Part shown: one piece after another, positions 34,816 through 46,891 of the stretch
Position numbering within the stretch: the first letter of the stretch is position 1
Layout: each line of letters begins with the position of its first letter
Assembly (NCBI GenBank): GCA_902806565.1
Contig: CADCXA010000055.1
Coordinates: 1,054,001 to 1,118,000 of the forward strand
Length of the DNA: 64,000 nucleotides
Source: Hypoxylon rubiginosum
Lineage: Eukaryota > Ascomycota > Sordariomycetes > Xylariales > Hypoxylaceae
Direction of reading: 5' to 3'
Program-made: the position numbers and the translations under genes
Notes under the pieces: generated by a model
Seen by the model: the letters and a program-made list of their open reading frames with translations, nothing else
Told to the model about the DNA's origin: nothing
The model's database searches: none

Positions 34816-37248
34816 ATGCATACCGGTCCATTGGTCGTGGCGGCCTTCATGGCCGCCGTTTCACTAGCTAGCGCCGAGCCTGAGAATAGACCAAAGATCT
34901 ACTTCCCTAGACACGTCAAGCGCCAGTATACTAATCACACAATCACGAGCTCAGCATCGCAGAGTGCCCAGAGTGATTCGGCAGACTCGTCGACGCATTC
35001 ATCCACGAAGAAGGACACGATATCCGATCTCTTGTCCAGCCTTCTCGGGGGTCTCGATCCTAGCGATTCGACGACATCAACTTCTTCAGCTTCCTCAACC
35101 TCTTCGTCCACTTCAGCTTCCTCCTCGACTAGTTCAGCCTCGATAAGTGAATCTGATTCTACATCAGATGCAGCATCGAAGACGGGTAGCAGTGTTGGTT
35201 CGACAGGTTCAGTACCTCCGTTAATTGTCTTGCCGACACTCAGTTTGGACCTTCCCACCTTACTACCTACGGACTCCACTGTTTCCGCCAACAAGACGGC
35301 ATCTGCCACGGAAACTTCTTCAGCGACCTCTACGGGGACATCCGCTAGCGACGCAACGACGACTGCTGAGACGACCGCCGATTCTGCGACCGAAACCGCA
35401 ACAGACTCAGCAACAGACTCGGCAACAGATTCTGCAACCAATTCTGCAACCGATTCTGCGACTGAATCCGCGACCGAGTCTACTACCGTTCTTCCTACAA
35501 CGTCTTCAGGTATTCTTCTCGCTCCTACCGGCGTCGTTACTTCCAGTTCCGACTTAGCCTCCGCTACTGCTTCTACGAGCTCGGATGGTGGACTCCTCGG
35601 TGGCGTGACTAGTTTGGTTGGCGGAGTTACCAGTGCCGTGGGGGATGTTACTAGTGTTCTTCTCCCGTCCGCGACTGCAAATGCTACCGACTCGAGCACC
35701 GGCATTGCGTCCGAGACGAGCTCAGGCACAGACAGTGGGCTCCTCCCAACGCTTCTCCCGACAACCACATCGTCGTACCCGGGCACTGCTCCGACAGCAT
35801 CTGCAACCTCGAGCTCAGAGACGCCGATCCTAACCCTGCCACCCATTCTGGGTACAGGATCCTCGTCGTCGTCATCCGTTATCTCTACCCCGATAGTAAA
35901 TGCTACAGAGTCGAGTTCCATTCCTACGGAGACGGGTAGTGTTACTAGCAGTGTCAGTGTACCCTTGACATCGGCTACCTTGGTCCCCGGAAACTCTACT
36001 ACATCAGCTACCGACATTCCTACTCCGCCTGTATCGACTGTTTCGGCCAACAGCACGGTTTCGACGACAGAGCTTCCTCCAACTACCACTGCAGAGTCTT
36101 CGAGCGCCATCACCATTCCTCTGAACACCACTACTCCTCTTACAACGGCTAGTGCTACTGAGTCAACCACTTTCGCATCTACGAGCCTCCAAACAGCTAG
36201 CAGCACTCCTGCATCAACTACTCCCCCCATTACAACTACTTCGACGTCATCGAAGTCTGTCGGTACTAGTGTCCCCGTTGTTGGTACGATTACGGACTCG
36301 GAGTCCTGGCTTCCGACTACAATTATTGTCCAGCCCTCAACTAGTACTCTTAACACTGGTGTGACGCCCACCCAGACGGGAATTCCTACATACCTGCCGA
36401 AGGCAATCACGCCATGGACGGAACCGCCAGAGCAACCTGAAGGTACAACGCTCATCCAGATTTCGTTCCTTTATGGCGAGAACTATCAACATCTCGTAGA
36501 CGAGCCCCTGGCCGCCTCGCAGATGTTTGATCTCCTGCCCAAGGGCCTTGCGCACGGTGGTGGGTTTGATGTAGAAAAAGTTGTAATGTACAGCATCAAG
36601 CCGTACAATACCATTCAACGTTATGGATACATCACCTCGCAAGCTATGGTTTACTACCCCACCGAGGGCATCTCTCAATTGTCTGATGATATTGGATACC
36701 CGACAACCCCCTTGTACAACAATTTCAACCCTCTGGTGCGCAATCTTACCAGTGAGATTAACCCGGCGATTGGTATCATACCGGGCTCCGTGTTGGACGG
36801 CGATGGCGCCTCTACTGGAGGCACTGGAGACAACTCGGCTGATACTGATTCAACAAACAACGATCCGTTTGATACGCAGGGTCCGGGAGAGAAGACGACA
36901 AGCGCGCAGCAAGGAATGACGGCCGGTATTGCTGTGGGTGCCGCTAGTGTTGCCGGCGCTTATGGCGCTGCCATGTTCCTCATCGCCCGCCGTTACAAGC
37001 GCAAGAAGCAGAGACACCAGAGAAGCAGCTCTTTGACCTCGCCGTCCGAGATGCGACAGGCAGGGAGCCCGGCTCTGATGGGTGGCGCGTTATTGAGCCG
37101 AGACTTCACAAGCAGCCCTGGTTACGGCGGAGTGGCAGGAAATACTCGCGACAGTCAAGGTAGTGGACGGAGCGGAATGAACAACTCGGCACGCACCGCC
37201 AACATTTCGGCGCCAGTTGCGGCCGAGAACTCTCTTGGCTGGAACTGA
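34816..37248 (+). CDS. msb2: Msb2-like transmembrane signalling mucin
   Basis: Plasma-membrane sensor mucin; Msb2 proteins act upstream of the Kss1/Pmk1-type invasive-growth MAP kinase cascade, with Cdc42 and Sho1. The 810-residue single-exon product has a signal peptide (residues 1-20, ending ASA), a possible Kex2-type KR site near 36, about 500 residues of Ser/Thr-rich mucin sequence with SATD/SATE repeats at about 190-220, then a folded region at about 544-690 (ISFLYGENYQHL, QMFDLLPKGLAHG, VVMYSIKPYNT, then INPAIGIIPG) resembling the conserved membrane-proximal domain of Msb2. A transmembrane helix lies at about 701-726, followed by a basic RRYKRKK stop-transfer and an 84-residue cytoplasmic tail. 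The family assignment rests on architecture and the proximal domain. Another mucin sensor such as Hkr1 is the main alternative. Confidence 0.85.
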   Translation: MHTGPLVVAAFMAAVSLASAEPENRPKIYFPRHVKRQYTNHTITSSASQSAQSDSADSSTHSSTKKDTISDLLSSLLGGLDPSDSTTSTSSASSTSSSTSASSSTSSASISESDSTSDAASKTGSSVGSTGSVPPLIVLPTLSLDLPTLLPTDSTVSANKTASATETSSATSTGTSASDATTTAETTADSATETATDSATDSATDSATNSATDSATESATESTTVLPTTSSGILLAPTGVVTSSSDLASATASTSSDGGLLGGVTSLVGGVTSAVGDVTSVLLPSATANATDSSTGIASETSSGTDSGLLPTLLPTTTSSYPGTAPTASATSSSETPILTLPPILGTGSSSSSSVISTPIVNATESSSIPTETGSVTSSVSVPLTSATLVPGNSTTSATDIPTPPVSTVSANSTVSTTELPPTTTAESSSAITIPLNTTTPLTTASATESTTFASTSLQTASSTPASTTPPITTTSTSSKSVGTSVPVVGTITDSESWLPTTIIVQPSTSTLNTGVTPTQTGIPTYLPKAITPWTEPPEQPEGTTLIQISFLYGENYQHLVDEPLAASQMFDLLPKGLAHGGGFDVEKVVMYSIKPYNTIQRYGYITSQAMVYYPTEGISQLSDDIGYPTTPLYNNFNPLVRNLTSEINPAIGIIPGSVLDGDGASTGGTGDNSADTDSTNNDPFDTQGPGEKTTSAQQGMTAGIAVGAASVAGAYGAAMFLIARRYKRKKQRHQRSSSLTSPSEMRQAGSPALMGGALLSRDFTSSPGYGGVAGNTRDSQGSGRSGMNNSARTANISAPVAAENSLGWN

Positions 37249-38712
37249 GCGAACGTATACGACTTACACGTCACATCCGTTTCATTTTAGTTATAGTTCG
37301 ATACCCATCCAGGAGGCCTCGCCAGTTTCGTACAGAAGCCACTGTGGGCGGCCTACCTATGGAATTGCGACCTTGGTGTGAGCATTCACTCAGGTTTCGT
37401 TGTCATTTACATTCTGAGATGGCTGGTTATTTATCAATGGGATATTTGAATTTACCGCCAAAAAATTAGTTACCAATCCTCGGCATCTACCAAGGATCCA
37501 AGCCCACCTTTTGCTGGCCGGGATCTGATGACCAGGTACTTTAATCTAATGCATTTTTTTGTGTGTTCCGAGCTAGGGGCCTGGGAAGAGGGGAGTGAGT
37601 CGGCTTCAGCGGGCTTTTGGAGTAGAAGGACCGAAATAGGGGAAGTGGCGGAATGTGGTGTGCTACTGAAAGAAAAAGGATGGACTCTAGGGGGCCCGCG
37701 GCAACGACTGAATTGTACATTTAACGACTGTCACGCCTGTTCCGAGTATGAACGTCCGGTTCGTGGTCCGGTGCTGGAAGGGAAGCAATAAAGAAAACAT
37801 ATCGAAAGTTCTTGTCATCCAAGAGCGGGCCCCCTAGAGTCATCTGTGTTGTAATTTGGGTCGATATATAACCACGAATAGACGAAAAGAAAAACATTTA
37901 AACTAATCCTTAAGAACGACTTTTACACTTCGTTACTTTGAAACAATTAAGACTACTATTTTTAATACCAGTATTGGGAGAGTCGAAGTTGCGCATTTAT
38001 TATGCTTAATATGTGAGGTGAGGTGAGGTTAGGGTTGGAAGAGATCGAAAGAGGTTCTTTTTTACTTCCAAGTTTCTAGTCCGATCTACCTAGAGTCTGT
38101 AGAGTAAGTTGATCTTGGTTCAAGGTAAACTTTGTTCACGTATGATTTCAGGTACGTCCTAACTATCGGTATGTCCACTACGATCCGTGCTAGCTAGCCC
38201 CTGACGATGTGGTCAGCTAACTTGGGTTATATTGCCAGCTATTTGGTAGCAAACTAATTCACTTATTTAAAATCCAATATAGAAACCTATTCATCTGATC
38301 CAAATGGCCAAATCATTTATAGCTCCCAACCATGAAATATTTACATGTGTTGGCGATGTCCAACTGTTGGTGTCACCTTTGGTTCTGATAGGTTGGGTCG
38401 GTAGGTGATAGAGCTACCGGTAAATCACCGGTATCTTGTTGGAGCAGGGAAGGTCCTCCGGATGGGAAATTAGACTACCGGTACGGGCAATTACGGGCGA
38501 CGAAGTCTGTCATCAATCAACTTCACCTTTTCTCTTTTTCTCTTCAAACTTCCTGACTTTAGTATTGATGATACAACATCGCAAGCTCCCTAACGCGCCC
38601 TTTTACCTCTTACTTTCAGAAAATAATCAATAAGAATTTCAATTACTGACTGTGCCATCTGTTATCGCACAGTCAAAGGATCCTTTCCCCCACGTTTCCC
38701 TTACTCTACTTT
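37249..38712. other. Intergenic, including a 159-bp inverted-repeat segment
   Basis: 3' region of the mucin gene and promoter of the F-box gene. It holds a perfect 17-bp inverted repeat (separate entry) and a cluster of ACCGGT palindromes at about 38415-38482. Just upstream of 38713 lies a pyrimidine-rich stretch (38521-38560 and 38686-38711). No gene seen. Confidence 0.5.
37683..37841. repeat. 159-bp segment bounded by perfect 17-bp inverted repeats
   Basis: GACTCTAGGGGGCCCGC at 37683-37699 is exactly complementary to 37825-37841. The intervening 125 bp shows no coding potential. No clear target-site duplication flanks it. It could be a very small MITE or a hairpin in the 3' region of the mucin transcript. 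Confidence 0.6.
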
Positions 38713-41700
38713 ATGCAACAAGAGCTTTCCGACATCTCAACCCAGATTCAACCGGACAACACTCAGCACACCCAACACTCCCAACAACATGGCCTTCAGC
38801 GTAATAATCCAAATGGCCCAGCCCACCACCTCAGTTTGCGACAACCATCCAGCAGCATGTCTCCGCACTCCGCTGGAGGCGACAGCAGCGCAGGCATCAA
38901 CAGCGAAGGAGTCAATCCCGACTCCCTCCAAGAGCGACTGCGCCGATTGAACAATGTCAGCAATGAGCAGAATTCTACGCGAACTGTTACCCTAGGTCAA
39001 CGTATATCCGAATATGAAAGTGCGTTAACGCCAGCTGTACCGAGACAGCCTCTAGGCTTCAAGGTCATTAAACGCGCCGACGGTCAGTCTGGTAGCGTTC
39101 AGCTTGCCGACTTCCCTAACGGTATGCGCTCTTACTGTCCTGATCCCCCATACCAACTTTATGCAGTCTAACCCGATCGCAGAGATTCTGACGCATATAC
39201 TATCCCATCTGCATCCCGACTCGCACGCGTCCGTAGCCTTGGTATCAAAGCGTTTCTATACTCTCGTCACAACTCCGCATGCATGGCGCATGGCCTTCCA
39301 GCGGTTCTTTCCCGGACACTTCGCGTTAGACACAGCTGGCAAGCCTCAGAGCGGAGTGTGGGATCAAGATGACTCGGATAGGGTGCGCTCGGATGTTCGA
39401 CATTTTACGCGCCTCACACCACGTGCCTCTTGGCGCAGCGAATATCTCCTGAGAACTCGACTCCTCCGTAGTCTTGTTAGAGGCAAGCCGGGAACGAGCT
39501 CAGGAGGCATCGGCTCTTCTTCACGAAGCAGCCAGTCCGGCAAGAAAGCAAGTGCTGTCTTGACCTACAACACCAAGCTCCCATCGGCGGTAACCAGCAT
39601 TCATGCTACCTTCAAGCCTAGTGGGAAGAAACCTCCTAGGGTAATTCATGGTGCTTCAGATGTGGGAGTTGCCAGCGCCAGCGATCCTACCTGTGGCAAG
39701 GTTGAGAAGTGGGGTCTAGACGACCCTTTCGGTTTTGCTCAACTGGATGAAGTTGTACCGCACATTCTACCATACGGCATTGGCGAAGGTCCTGCCGCCG
39801 TTCCGAACGTTATGGACGTTAGTCAACCGTATGGTCTGCTTGGCGGAGAAGGATTTCCTGGTGGTCGTGTCTTTTATCGCGCGACTGGCGAATATCGGGG
39901 CAAGTACCTTGGTCAAGAGCCCGGGCTCGTCGAGGCTCACCCTGACATTCCGAAGATCCCAGAGCTTTCCGAAGGCATCTGCTCTGTTTGGATTGCCAAG
40001 TCATCATCCGTTCCCTCTCTAACTCAGTCATTGGTGGGAATTCTGACTGGGTCTTCCCTGGGCGTCGTCACCGCATACGCCCTTGGTTATGATCCATCCG
40101 GCCCGCGATATGCTGCTGGAGAGATAAGCGCTCGCTGGGTACTTAGTCCAGGAGTGCCTATCATCGCACTCAAGGTTGATGACAGCTACAGCCAGAAGCG
40201 TAAAACACTCAACCGAATATGGGCGGTTGCTCTGAACGCTTTAGGTGAGGTATACTACCTGGTTCAACCCCCGACTGCACCGGTTAGCAAGACGAAAACC
40301 GACGACAGTGTCAAGCTCGCATGGCACACAGGTCGTTCAACATATTGGCATCTGGTAGAAGCAACCCGAAGACAGGCACGTCCGGACGAGTCTGGTAGGA
40401 ACGCGGTTCGCGGTGCCTATTCTCCGAGGTCTCCCTCCACTAGCCTAGGACTGACTAAGGATCAAATGGGTGCGGAGGCTCGCGAGATCGAAAGGTTCCT
40501 TCGCTACAAGCCAGCCCACTTCCGCAAGGTGTGCTATGGCTGGGATATGCGTCGAAAGCTTGAAGTGGACTTCGCAAGCGATGACGAACACGGTGCCGGT
40601 GAAAGCGTGTTTATCATTGACTGCGGGCTGGAAGAGGGACAGGCATCGGCTATCAAACGATTTCAGCGAAGCATGACGATCAGCACTCAGCTTGAGGCTC
40701 AGCCCACCGACAGCCCAGAACCCACTGGGGAGGTTGCTTCTGCTCCCTCTATATTTGGTGGCAGTAGCATTAGATCTACCTCTCCAAATTCGTCTAGTTC
40801 GCCGTTGCTTAAGCAGGTCTTGACCGCTTCAGGCAAATTGTCCCCGCCGATTATCAACAGTCCCGTGAAGCCAGGTTTAGACGATTGGCGTGAGACGATT
40901 CTCCACTCGAAAGAGCTTATCAGTTGGCAGATAACTGCGACTGGCCTGGACACTTCGCAGCTCGCTCTCGTCACGTCCTTTGAAGATCCCTTGAAAGACG
41001 CGACGGGGTTCACGTCGAGTGCCCCAGCCACGCCGTCAGGACAAGCGCCAACAGATATCCCCGGTAGACGAGCAAGATTCTTCGGAATAGGCACGAATAA
41101 AGGGCAAGTTTTGCTTTGGAATGCGCGAGAAGCTCATACTGGTGATGGCTTGCATCCCATCAGGATCATTCAAACGGAATCACCTGAGATTTCGTGTCTA
41201 GCTCTATCGGCTCTTTACCTTGTTCATGGCGGTAGCGATGGCCTCGTTCAAGCTTGGGATCCCTTGGCTTCTACGTTGGATCCCATTCGGACCATCAACT
41301 CACGTTCTCCAAGCAGGATGCCTCGCCATTTACTCACTCTGAATCCTGCATTACAGACTACAAATTTCTCGGCTGTTGGGGCCATCTACTTGGATCCCGA
41401 TCCGACTGTCCTTCATGGAATAGTCGCCTTCGGGACCTTTGTGCGTTATTGGGCATATAGTTCTTCAAATCACGCGACTGGCCGCAAGCGACGACAACGC
41501 CACTCGGATGTTCATGGCCGGGTTACAGGTCGACGACACGGTAGTGGTGTTCAGGGTTACATTGCTGCCGAAGCTGAAGAGCTGCGCAAAGAGCAACAGC
41601 ACCAAGCGCGTGAACAAGCCCGCCTCCGCTCTCGCTTTGGGGTTGGTCTGGGTGACCTTACAGAAGAGGAAGCTATACGGTACGCCGAAATGATGTCTCA

Positions 41701-42250
41701 GGAAGCTTTCCTGGTCGACGAGCAGCGCCGAACAAGTGCTAGCGACACGGGCTCGGCTGCGGATTTCGATACAACGTCCAGTTCTGGCAGTACTGTTACC
41801 CCCGATCCCAGCGTGACCGGGCCGAGTCCTTTGGCGGCCAGTTCGAGTGCACGCAATGACACGACGGACGAGAGCGACTACGAGCTTCAAATCCAAGCCG
41901 CGATCCGTCTATCTCTTCTAGAAGGCGTGAATGACATGGGAGCATCGCCTCGAGCTAGTAGCTCTGGAGAATACGATATCCCGATCACGGTCAAGGAAAG
42001 GAGAGGTAAAAGATCGCCGTCAAGCTCTCCGTCATCCAGCCACACCCCGATAGTGAAACGCGCTGAATCGTCAGACCCTGCGGCAGGTAGCTCGAAGGCC
42101 GTCGAAGATGACGATCTGGAGTTTGCGCTCCAGCTCAGTCTCGCGGAGGAAGAGAGCAGAAAATCGAACTTGGCTGCTCTAGACGGAGAGGATGAGTTTC
42201 CTACGCTTGGGGGGAGCGGCCTTGGTAAGGGAAAAGGAAAGGCGCTTTGA
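38713..42250 (+). CDS. F-box protein with beta-propeller-like core and two UIMs (Ufo1-like)
   Basis: Likely substrate adaptor of an SCF ubiquitin ligase. Exons 38713-39121 and 39183-42250; the 61-bp intron (donor GTATGC, branch TCTAACCC, acceptor CGCAG) restores the F-box as FPNEILTHILSHL...SVALVSKRFYTLVTTPHAW, residues about 132-182. The product is 1158 residues. The N-terminal 130 residues are Gln/Ser-rich. The middle holds motifs such as GSSLGVVTAYALG, GIGTNKGQVLLWNAREA and YLVHGGSDGLVQAWDPLAST that look like WD40 blades. The C-terminus has two ubiquitin-interacting motifs, at about 1033-1052 (ELQIQAAIRLSLLEG) and 1111-1130 (DLEFALQLSLAEEE). F-box plus WD40 plus UIMs is the architecture of yeast Ufo1, which turns over Ho endonuclease and other substrates. 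Substrates here are unknown. Confidence 0.9.
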
Positions 42251-44650
42251 AACTGCTTAGCAGTCGCGCTGTATTCCTAGTTTAGGGGAAGTGTCCCGGT
42301 GTGTGACTATTGTTTGACTGTTTGTTCACTTCTCGCCCGCCCCCTTATTCTAGGGCTTAATACGTTACCTTAGGTAGTTTGCATTGCTTTTTCGTTGATC
42401 AATATTATTATTTCAGTTTCTAGTTGCCTATATCTTACCGGACTTATGTAGCATGTGCTACTTATCAGTTGCAGCTGCTGAAGCAAATAGTTCTGAGGTG
42501 AAGGCATATATGCTGAATAGGTTGATGTTGGGTAGAAGAGGCTACCGAAATTCGCGCTGATAACTGGCATGTAGTTCCCTTTGCCCGTATATTAGCGATC
42601 TGCGTTCACTGTCGTCATATATCAATGCCCTCTGGACATCGCCGGCGTACTGCCGACGCCTTACCACTCCGGCCATTTTGTTGCTGATAGGAAAAATCAG
42701 GGCCGAAAAAGAGTGCGCTCATGACAAATATTGTATATCAGCAAGTTTATTAAGTTCCCCCTTACGATTCTTTTTTACATGTGATTGCGTTAAGACAGCA
42801 CGACTTGGATGATTTGCGAGTAATTCAGAAACCTTTTCCCGCCGTGTTTTACGATAAGCGAACATCCTCTTTTGTTTTGAGTCTCCAGTATCTTGAAGGC
42901 TTTCGGCCGACATCTGATTCATTAACGTATATTCATCTTAACTAGGCACCTAGGTAGGTAGGGAGGTAGATAGGTCCCTGTAGATAGCCAACGTACGCTG
43001 GAAGCCTAACCTGTGAAGACCCGTCGGTGGGCTCATCCACGGAGCACACTGTCGGAAGACAGCAATTCCGGCCTTATCGACAGCCCAGCTAGCTTTGTGG
43101 TTACTTTATAATCTGGCCGAATACATCTTGACGTGAAAAGAATCTATTGGAAAGAGACTGAATGGCACATGTTGACTACCTGTCCGTAGAGGTATCTCGT
43201 GAACCTGCTAGACTATAGTATCATGTAGGTAGCGAAAGGGTTGACCGAATAGCACTGCGCGTGTGCAGCCACAAGTCTACCGAACTTCCAAAGGGGTAAC
43301 CTATCTCCGCCCTGCTAGTTAAGTACTGCAATGCATTGATTCCAAGCGCAGCACCTCATCCACATGCTCGCTGCGCGTGGAGGCAGGAGAAGACGTATGC
43401 TTTAAGCCGCCCACCGAGACAAGGCTGAATCGAGAAAACTACATAGTAGGGTGTCCCGTCCGTGAATTCTTCGGTCCCGAAAGCTCAAAACGTCGCAGCG
43501 GGTAGCGGGTCGATATCCGACGCCACGTACCCCCCAAGTGCCGGTCGGTCTGCCGAAAAAGGGAATAACTGAGACCGGGGGAGAGCTGATCCAGCTAGGG
43601 GAAAAGGGATGGGGGCGCCGGGGCTTATGCCGGGGTGGGTGTCGAGTACATAAGTAAATAATACTCCGTAACGGGGGCGTTTCCTAACATCGTAACTTGA
43701 CTGACCGATGGATTTGGGCGATGCATCATGCAGCGTGACGGGGAAACGGGGGAAGGGCAGGGAGGGCAGGGGACGGGAAAGGCTTGACGAGAACTGGCGG
43801 GAAAATTCCCAATATGTTCTTGCTGGCCGTCTGAAACAAGAATTGGGAATACGTACTGCCTCGGTGAAAAGCTCCAATTTCGCGCTTGCGCAAGTACGTT
43901 GGCTAGTACGAAGGATTCGGAACTTTGCAGGGAACAACTATGCCGGTCAAGACTCGACGACGACGACTTCTCGGTTCTTTGACGTAGCAGTTGGATTTCG
44001 CGAATGTTTCAAGATTCAAGGAAGAAAAAAGGAGGACAGACAACAGCAGCAGCAACAAGAGGACCGGGGGTATATTGGAGAAGGTTTGTTATGGTTTGTT
44101 ATATGTGATAAGTCACAAATCACAAAAGACTAGAGGCACAGAAGAACCCTGCGATGATCAGATTAGTGCTATTTTTTTCTTCTTCATCTCGGCCTGTCAG
44201 GCAATCTTCTTCCTATCTTATGCCTCTCCGCACCTCTGGCGACGCGGCTCCTACATACATGCATGCGAGGTAGGTTGTATGTAGGTAGATAGGAGGTAGG
44301 TTAGGTAAATCAAGAGCCCTGTTAATGCCCCCCCTTAAATCCTCTGACCCCCAAACCCGGGGCGCCAACAACATTGGGCGGGTGGCTGGCTTTGCCTCCC
44401 TTTCCCCCTTCCTCCCCAGGGTATCATAACGTCGTCATCTAAACGATTGGATCTGTCCTTTTTCTTTTTTCATCATTGCGCAACGATTTGCCCACCGACT
44501 CCCCGTACCCATGCCTCTCTTCCTCTTTGCGCCGTATGCATGTAGAAAACAAATAGACCTGGCTCCTTCGAGCAAGGTCGGGTAGAAAACAAAATAATGC
44601 CTCGAGCGATAATGTAACACGAGTAGGTACATAAGGTAAACTTGAAATTT
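42251..44650. other. Intergenic between convergent genes
   Basis: 3' sides of the F-box gene and the GPI-protein gene. Frames at 42719-42922 (-), 43485-43937 (-) and 43708-44133 (+) overlap or lack any family feature. GTAGGTAGATAGGAGG-like motifs occur near 44275-44305. I see nothing else. Confidence 0.5.
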
Positions 44651-46891
44651 TTACAACCAGAAAAGCAGCGGCCCCAGACACCCAACGCCGACGGCGACAA
44701 GGAGCCCGCGGACTAAGCCGTGATAGTGCGGCACTGACGACGCGCCATTCTCCTTGTCCGGCGACCCCGTAGCCGTCGGGATCGTCATAGCGGCGTTATT
44801 ATTGCCGCTGCCGCCACTGCTGCCCGGCATGATGATGGTGGTAGTGGTCGCCGCATACGGCGCACCGAGGGTCCACGTCGACATGCTGACGCCCTTGGGC
44901 CCGATGGTCAAGGTGTGGCCTCCGATGACCGTCGTCACGGCCGTCGAGGCAGCGCCGAGGCCAACGTGGAATGTTTTGCCGCTGATCTCTACTGCCGTCA
45001 AGCCTATCTGCGTGATCGTGGCGCCCCCTATGATCTCGTACTTAGTCGCGCTAGGCGCTGCCGTTACGCCGCCTAGGACCGCGTCGTGCACGATGACGCC
45101 CGTCGGCGCGATCAGCACCGTCTCTCCGTCGATGACTGTCGTGATCGTGCTGCTGGAGCCGTGTCCGTAAGTGATGGTGGTGCCCTCGATAACAACCTTA
45201 TCCGTTCCGATAGCCGTAATCAGCTCTCCTCCTATCACGGCCGTTTGCGTCGGCCCCGATCCCACGGCGACGTGTAGGGTCTGGCTAGGGAATATGATCT
45301 CTGTGGGCCCGATCGTTATTGTCTGACCCCTAACTACCGCGACCGTCGGCGTGGGTTTGATGGTGAAGACGGTGCCATCTATCGTCGCGACTGACGAATG
45401 CCCGTATACTACCCCTATACCTCCGACGGTGGTCGTAATTGGTCCAGCAGGGAAAATTGGTCCAGGAGGGGAACTTGGCCCAGGAATTGAAATTGATCCA
45501 GGAATTGAAATTGGAGCAGGGACAGGCGTTACCACGGCCCCTACGTCGAAAGGTGGCCGGGTGATAGTAACACCAACACCAATCACTCTAGACGGCTCGA
45601 TCACGAAGGTATCGGTCCCCACGATCACCGTGGACGTTTCATGCGTCGGGTTGTCGGTGAACGTGTGATCGTCGATTATCACTTCTCCGGGCTGGGCAAT
45701 CACGGTTATTGGGGCCCCGCCTACGTAGCTGTTACCACCAGCAGGCGGAGTCGGCGACGGCGACGATTTAGCTGAGTCTACATTGGTCGTAAGCATGCCG
45801 TAGTCAGGAGTGGCTACACTGCCGCCTCCCACTCCAATCGTGTCATGGCTGGGTGGATCGGCAGGTGGACCCCCATAACTAGGTGGCGTCTCGGTTGGAA
45901 ACACGACGGCGGGGTTCTTGTCCGTCGTAGTGAAAGTAATTGTCTCCGTTGTCGGACTTGGGTTTGGGATGAGATTGTTCGCTGTGCTTGTCTCAATCGT
46001 AGTCGTGTGGATGAATGTACAAGTCTCACCGGTGCTGTCGCAGAAGGTGACTGTAAACCGACCGGTTGGGGTCTCTTTGGGAGTACATGGTGTTGGAATG
46101 CTTATAGACGGGTAAGGAGGTGTGTAGTCACCTGGATCTCCAGACCAGGTCGTAGTCGAGGTGTAGGTGATGAAATACGATGTGACAACGACTCGGCCAT
46201 CGCCTCGCGCGGGGCACTCGCTCGGGGTAACAGAAGTAACAACTGTAGATGAACTAAAGGTAGTTGATAGAGGTAGACTTGTTGTGGACGAGGGTAGTGA
46301 CGAGGCACTCGAAGTGGTGTTCCAGCCCCATGGTCTCGACGTCGCATTAAAAGCAAATGATGAAGTCGTCGGAGGCAATTCATTAATAACGCTTGCGTCG
46401 CTAGTCACGCCTGGTTGGATGAAGACTAAAGAGGTACTAGAAGTAAACCTTACCGGCGTTGTCGTAGGTAATGAAAGCGTCGGTCTCCGGGCTGTGGTGA
46501 TGGTCCCTAAGTTGAACAGAGTCCACCAAGTGTCAGATGTCGATAAATCAGGGCCGTCCCCGGATGATTCCTCGATAGCAGACGCGTCATTGGTAGATGT
46601 AGTAGTAGTAGTCGGAGCTGAAATGGCATCTATAGATCCATGATATGCCTCTGAGCTCAGTGTCGTGAGACTAGGGGCTAGTATATCAAGCGAGCTAGTG
46701 ATTACCACCGTTGCCGAGTCGTTGCGGGCGAGTATCCTCCTGTTGAGACGACCAGGACGGTACTCTATTACTCAGTTAATATTACGGGTGTTTAAAAAGC
46801 TAGCGAGGTCTAACTAACCAGCGCCGACGAATTCCACGGCTTGACTTAGGGAGGCCACAACACAGAGCAGTGTCAGAATGACAAAGAGCAT
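44651..46891 (-). CDS. GPI-anchor-type cell-surface protein with beta-rich repeats
   Basis: Probable wall or membrane glycoprotein. Two exons on the minus strand, 46891-46819 and 46764-44651, joined over a 54-bp intron (GTTAGT donor, AATAG acceptor), encode 728 residues. The short first exon supplies the signal peptide (MLFVILTLLCVVASLSQA). The N-terminal half is Ser/Thr/Pro-rich, with a Cys-containing segment (SECPARGDGRVVVTSYFITY ... TVTFCDSTGETCTF). The C-terminal half has several degenerate repeats of the form TTVI(D/G)G.T..I.P.GV...G. The C-terminus has small residues (ENGASS) about 12 residues before a terminal hydrophobic segment with no basic tail (GLLVAVGVGCLGPLLFWL), as expected for GPI attachment. 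I do not recognise a named family. An adhesin-like role is inference only. Confidence 0.85.

Noticed and set aside
34935..36455. 506-codon open frame antisense to the mucin gene
   Set aside because: It is an artefact of the repetitive Ser/Thr codons on the plus strand, which avoid stop codons in the complement. The plus strand has the signal peptide, conserved domain and transmembrane helix.
42719..42922. 67-codon minus-strand frame with a charged composition
   Set aside because: No splice signals, homologous motif or promoter context could be seen; it lies in the 3' region between convergent genes.
43485..44133. Overlapping frames of 150 codons (-) and 141 codons (+)
   Set aside because: They overlap on opposite strands, are of low complexity, and show no splice structure or motif.
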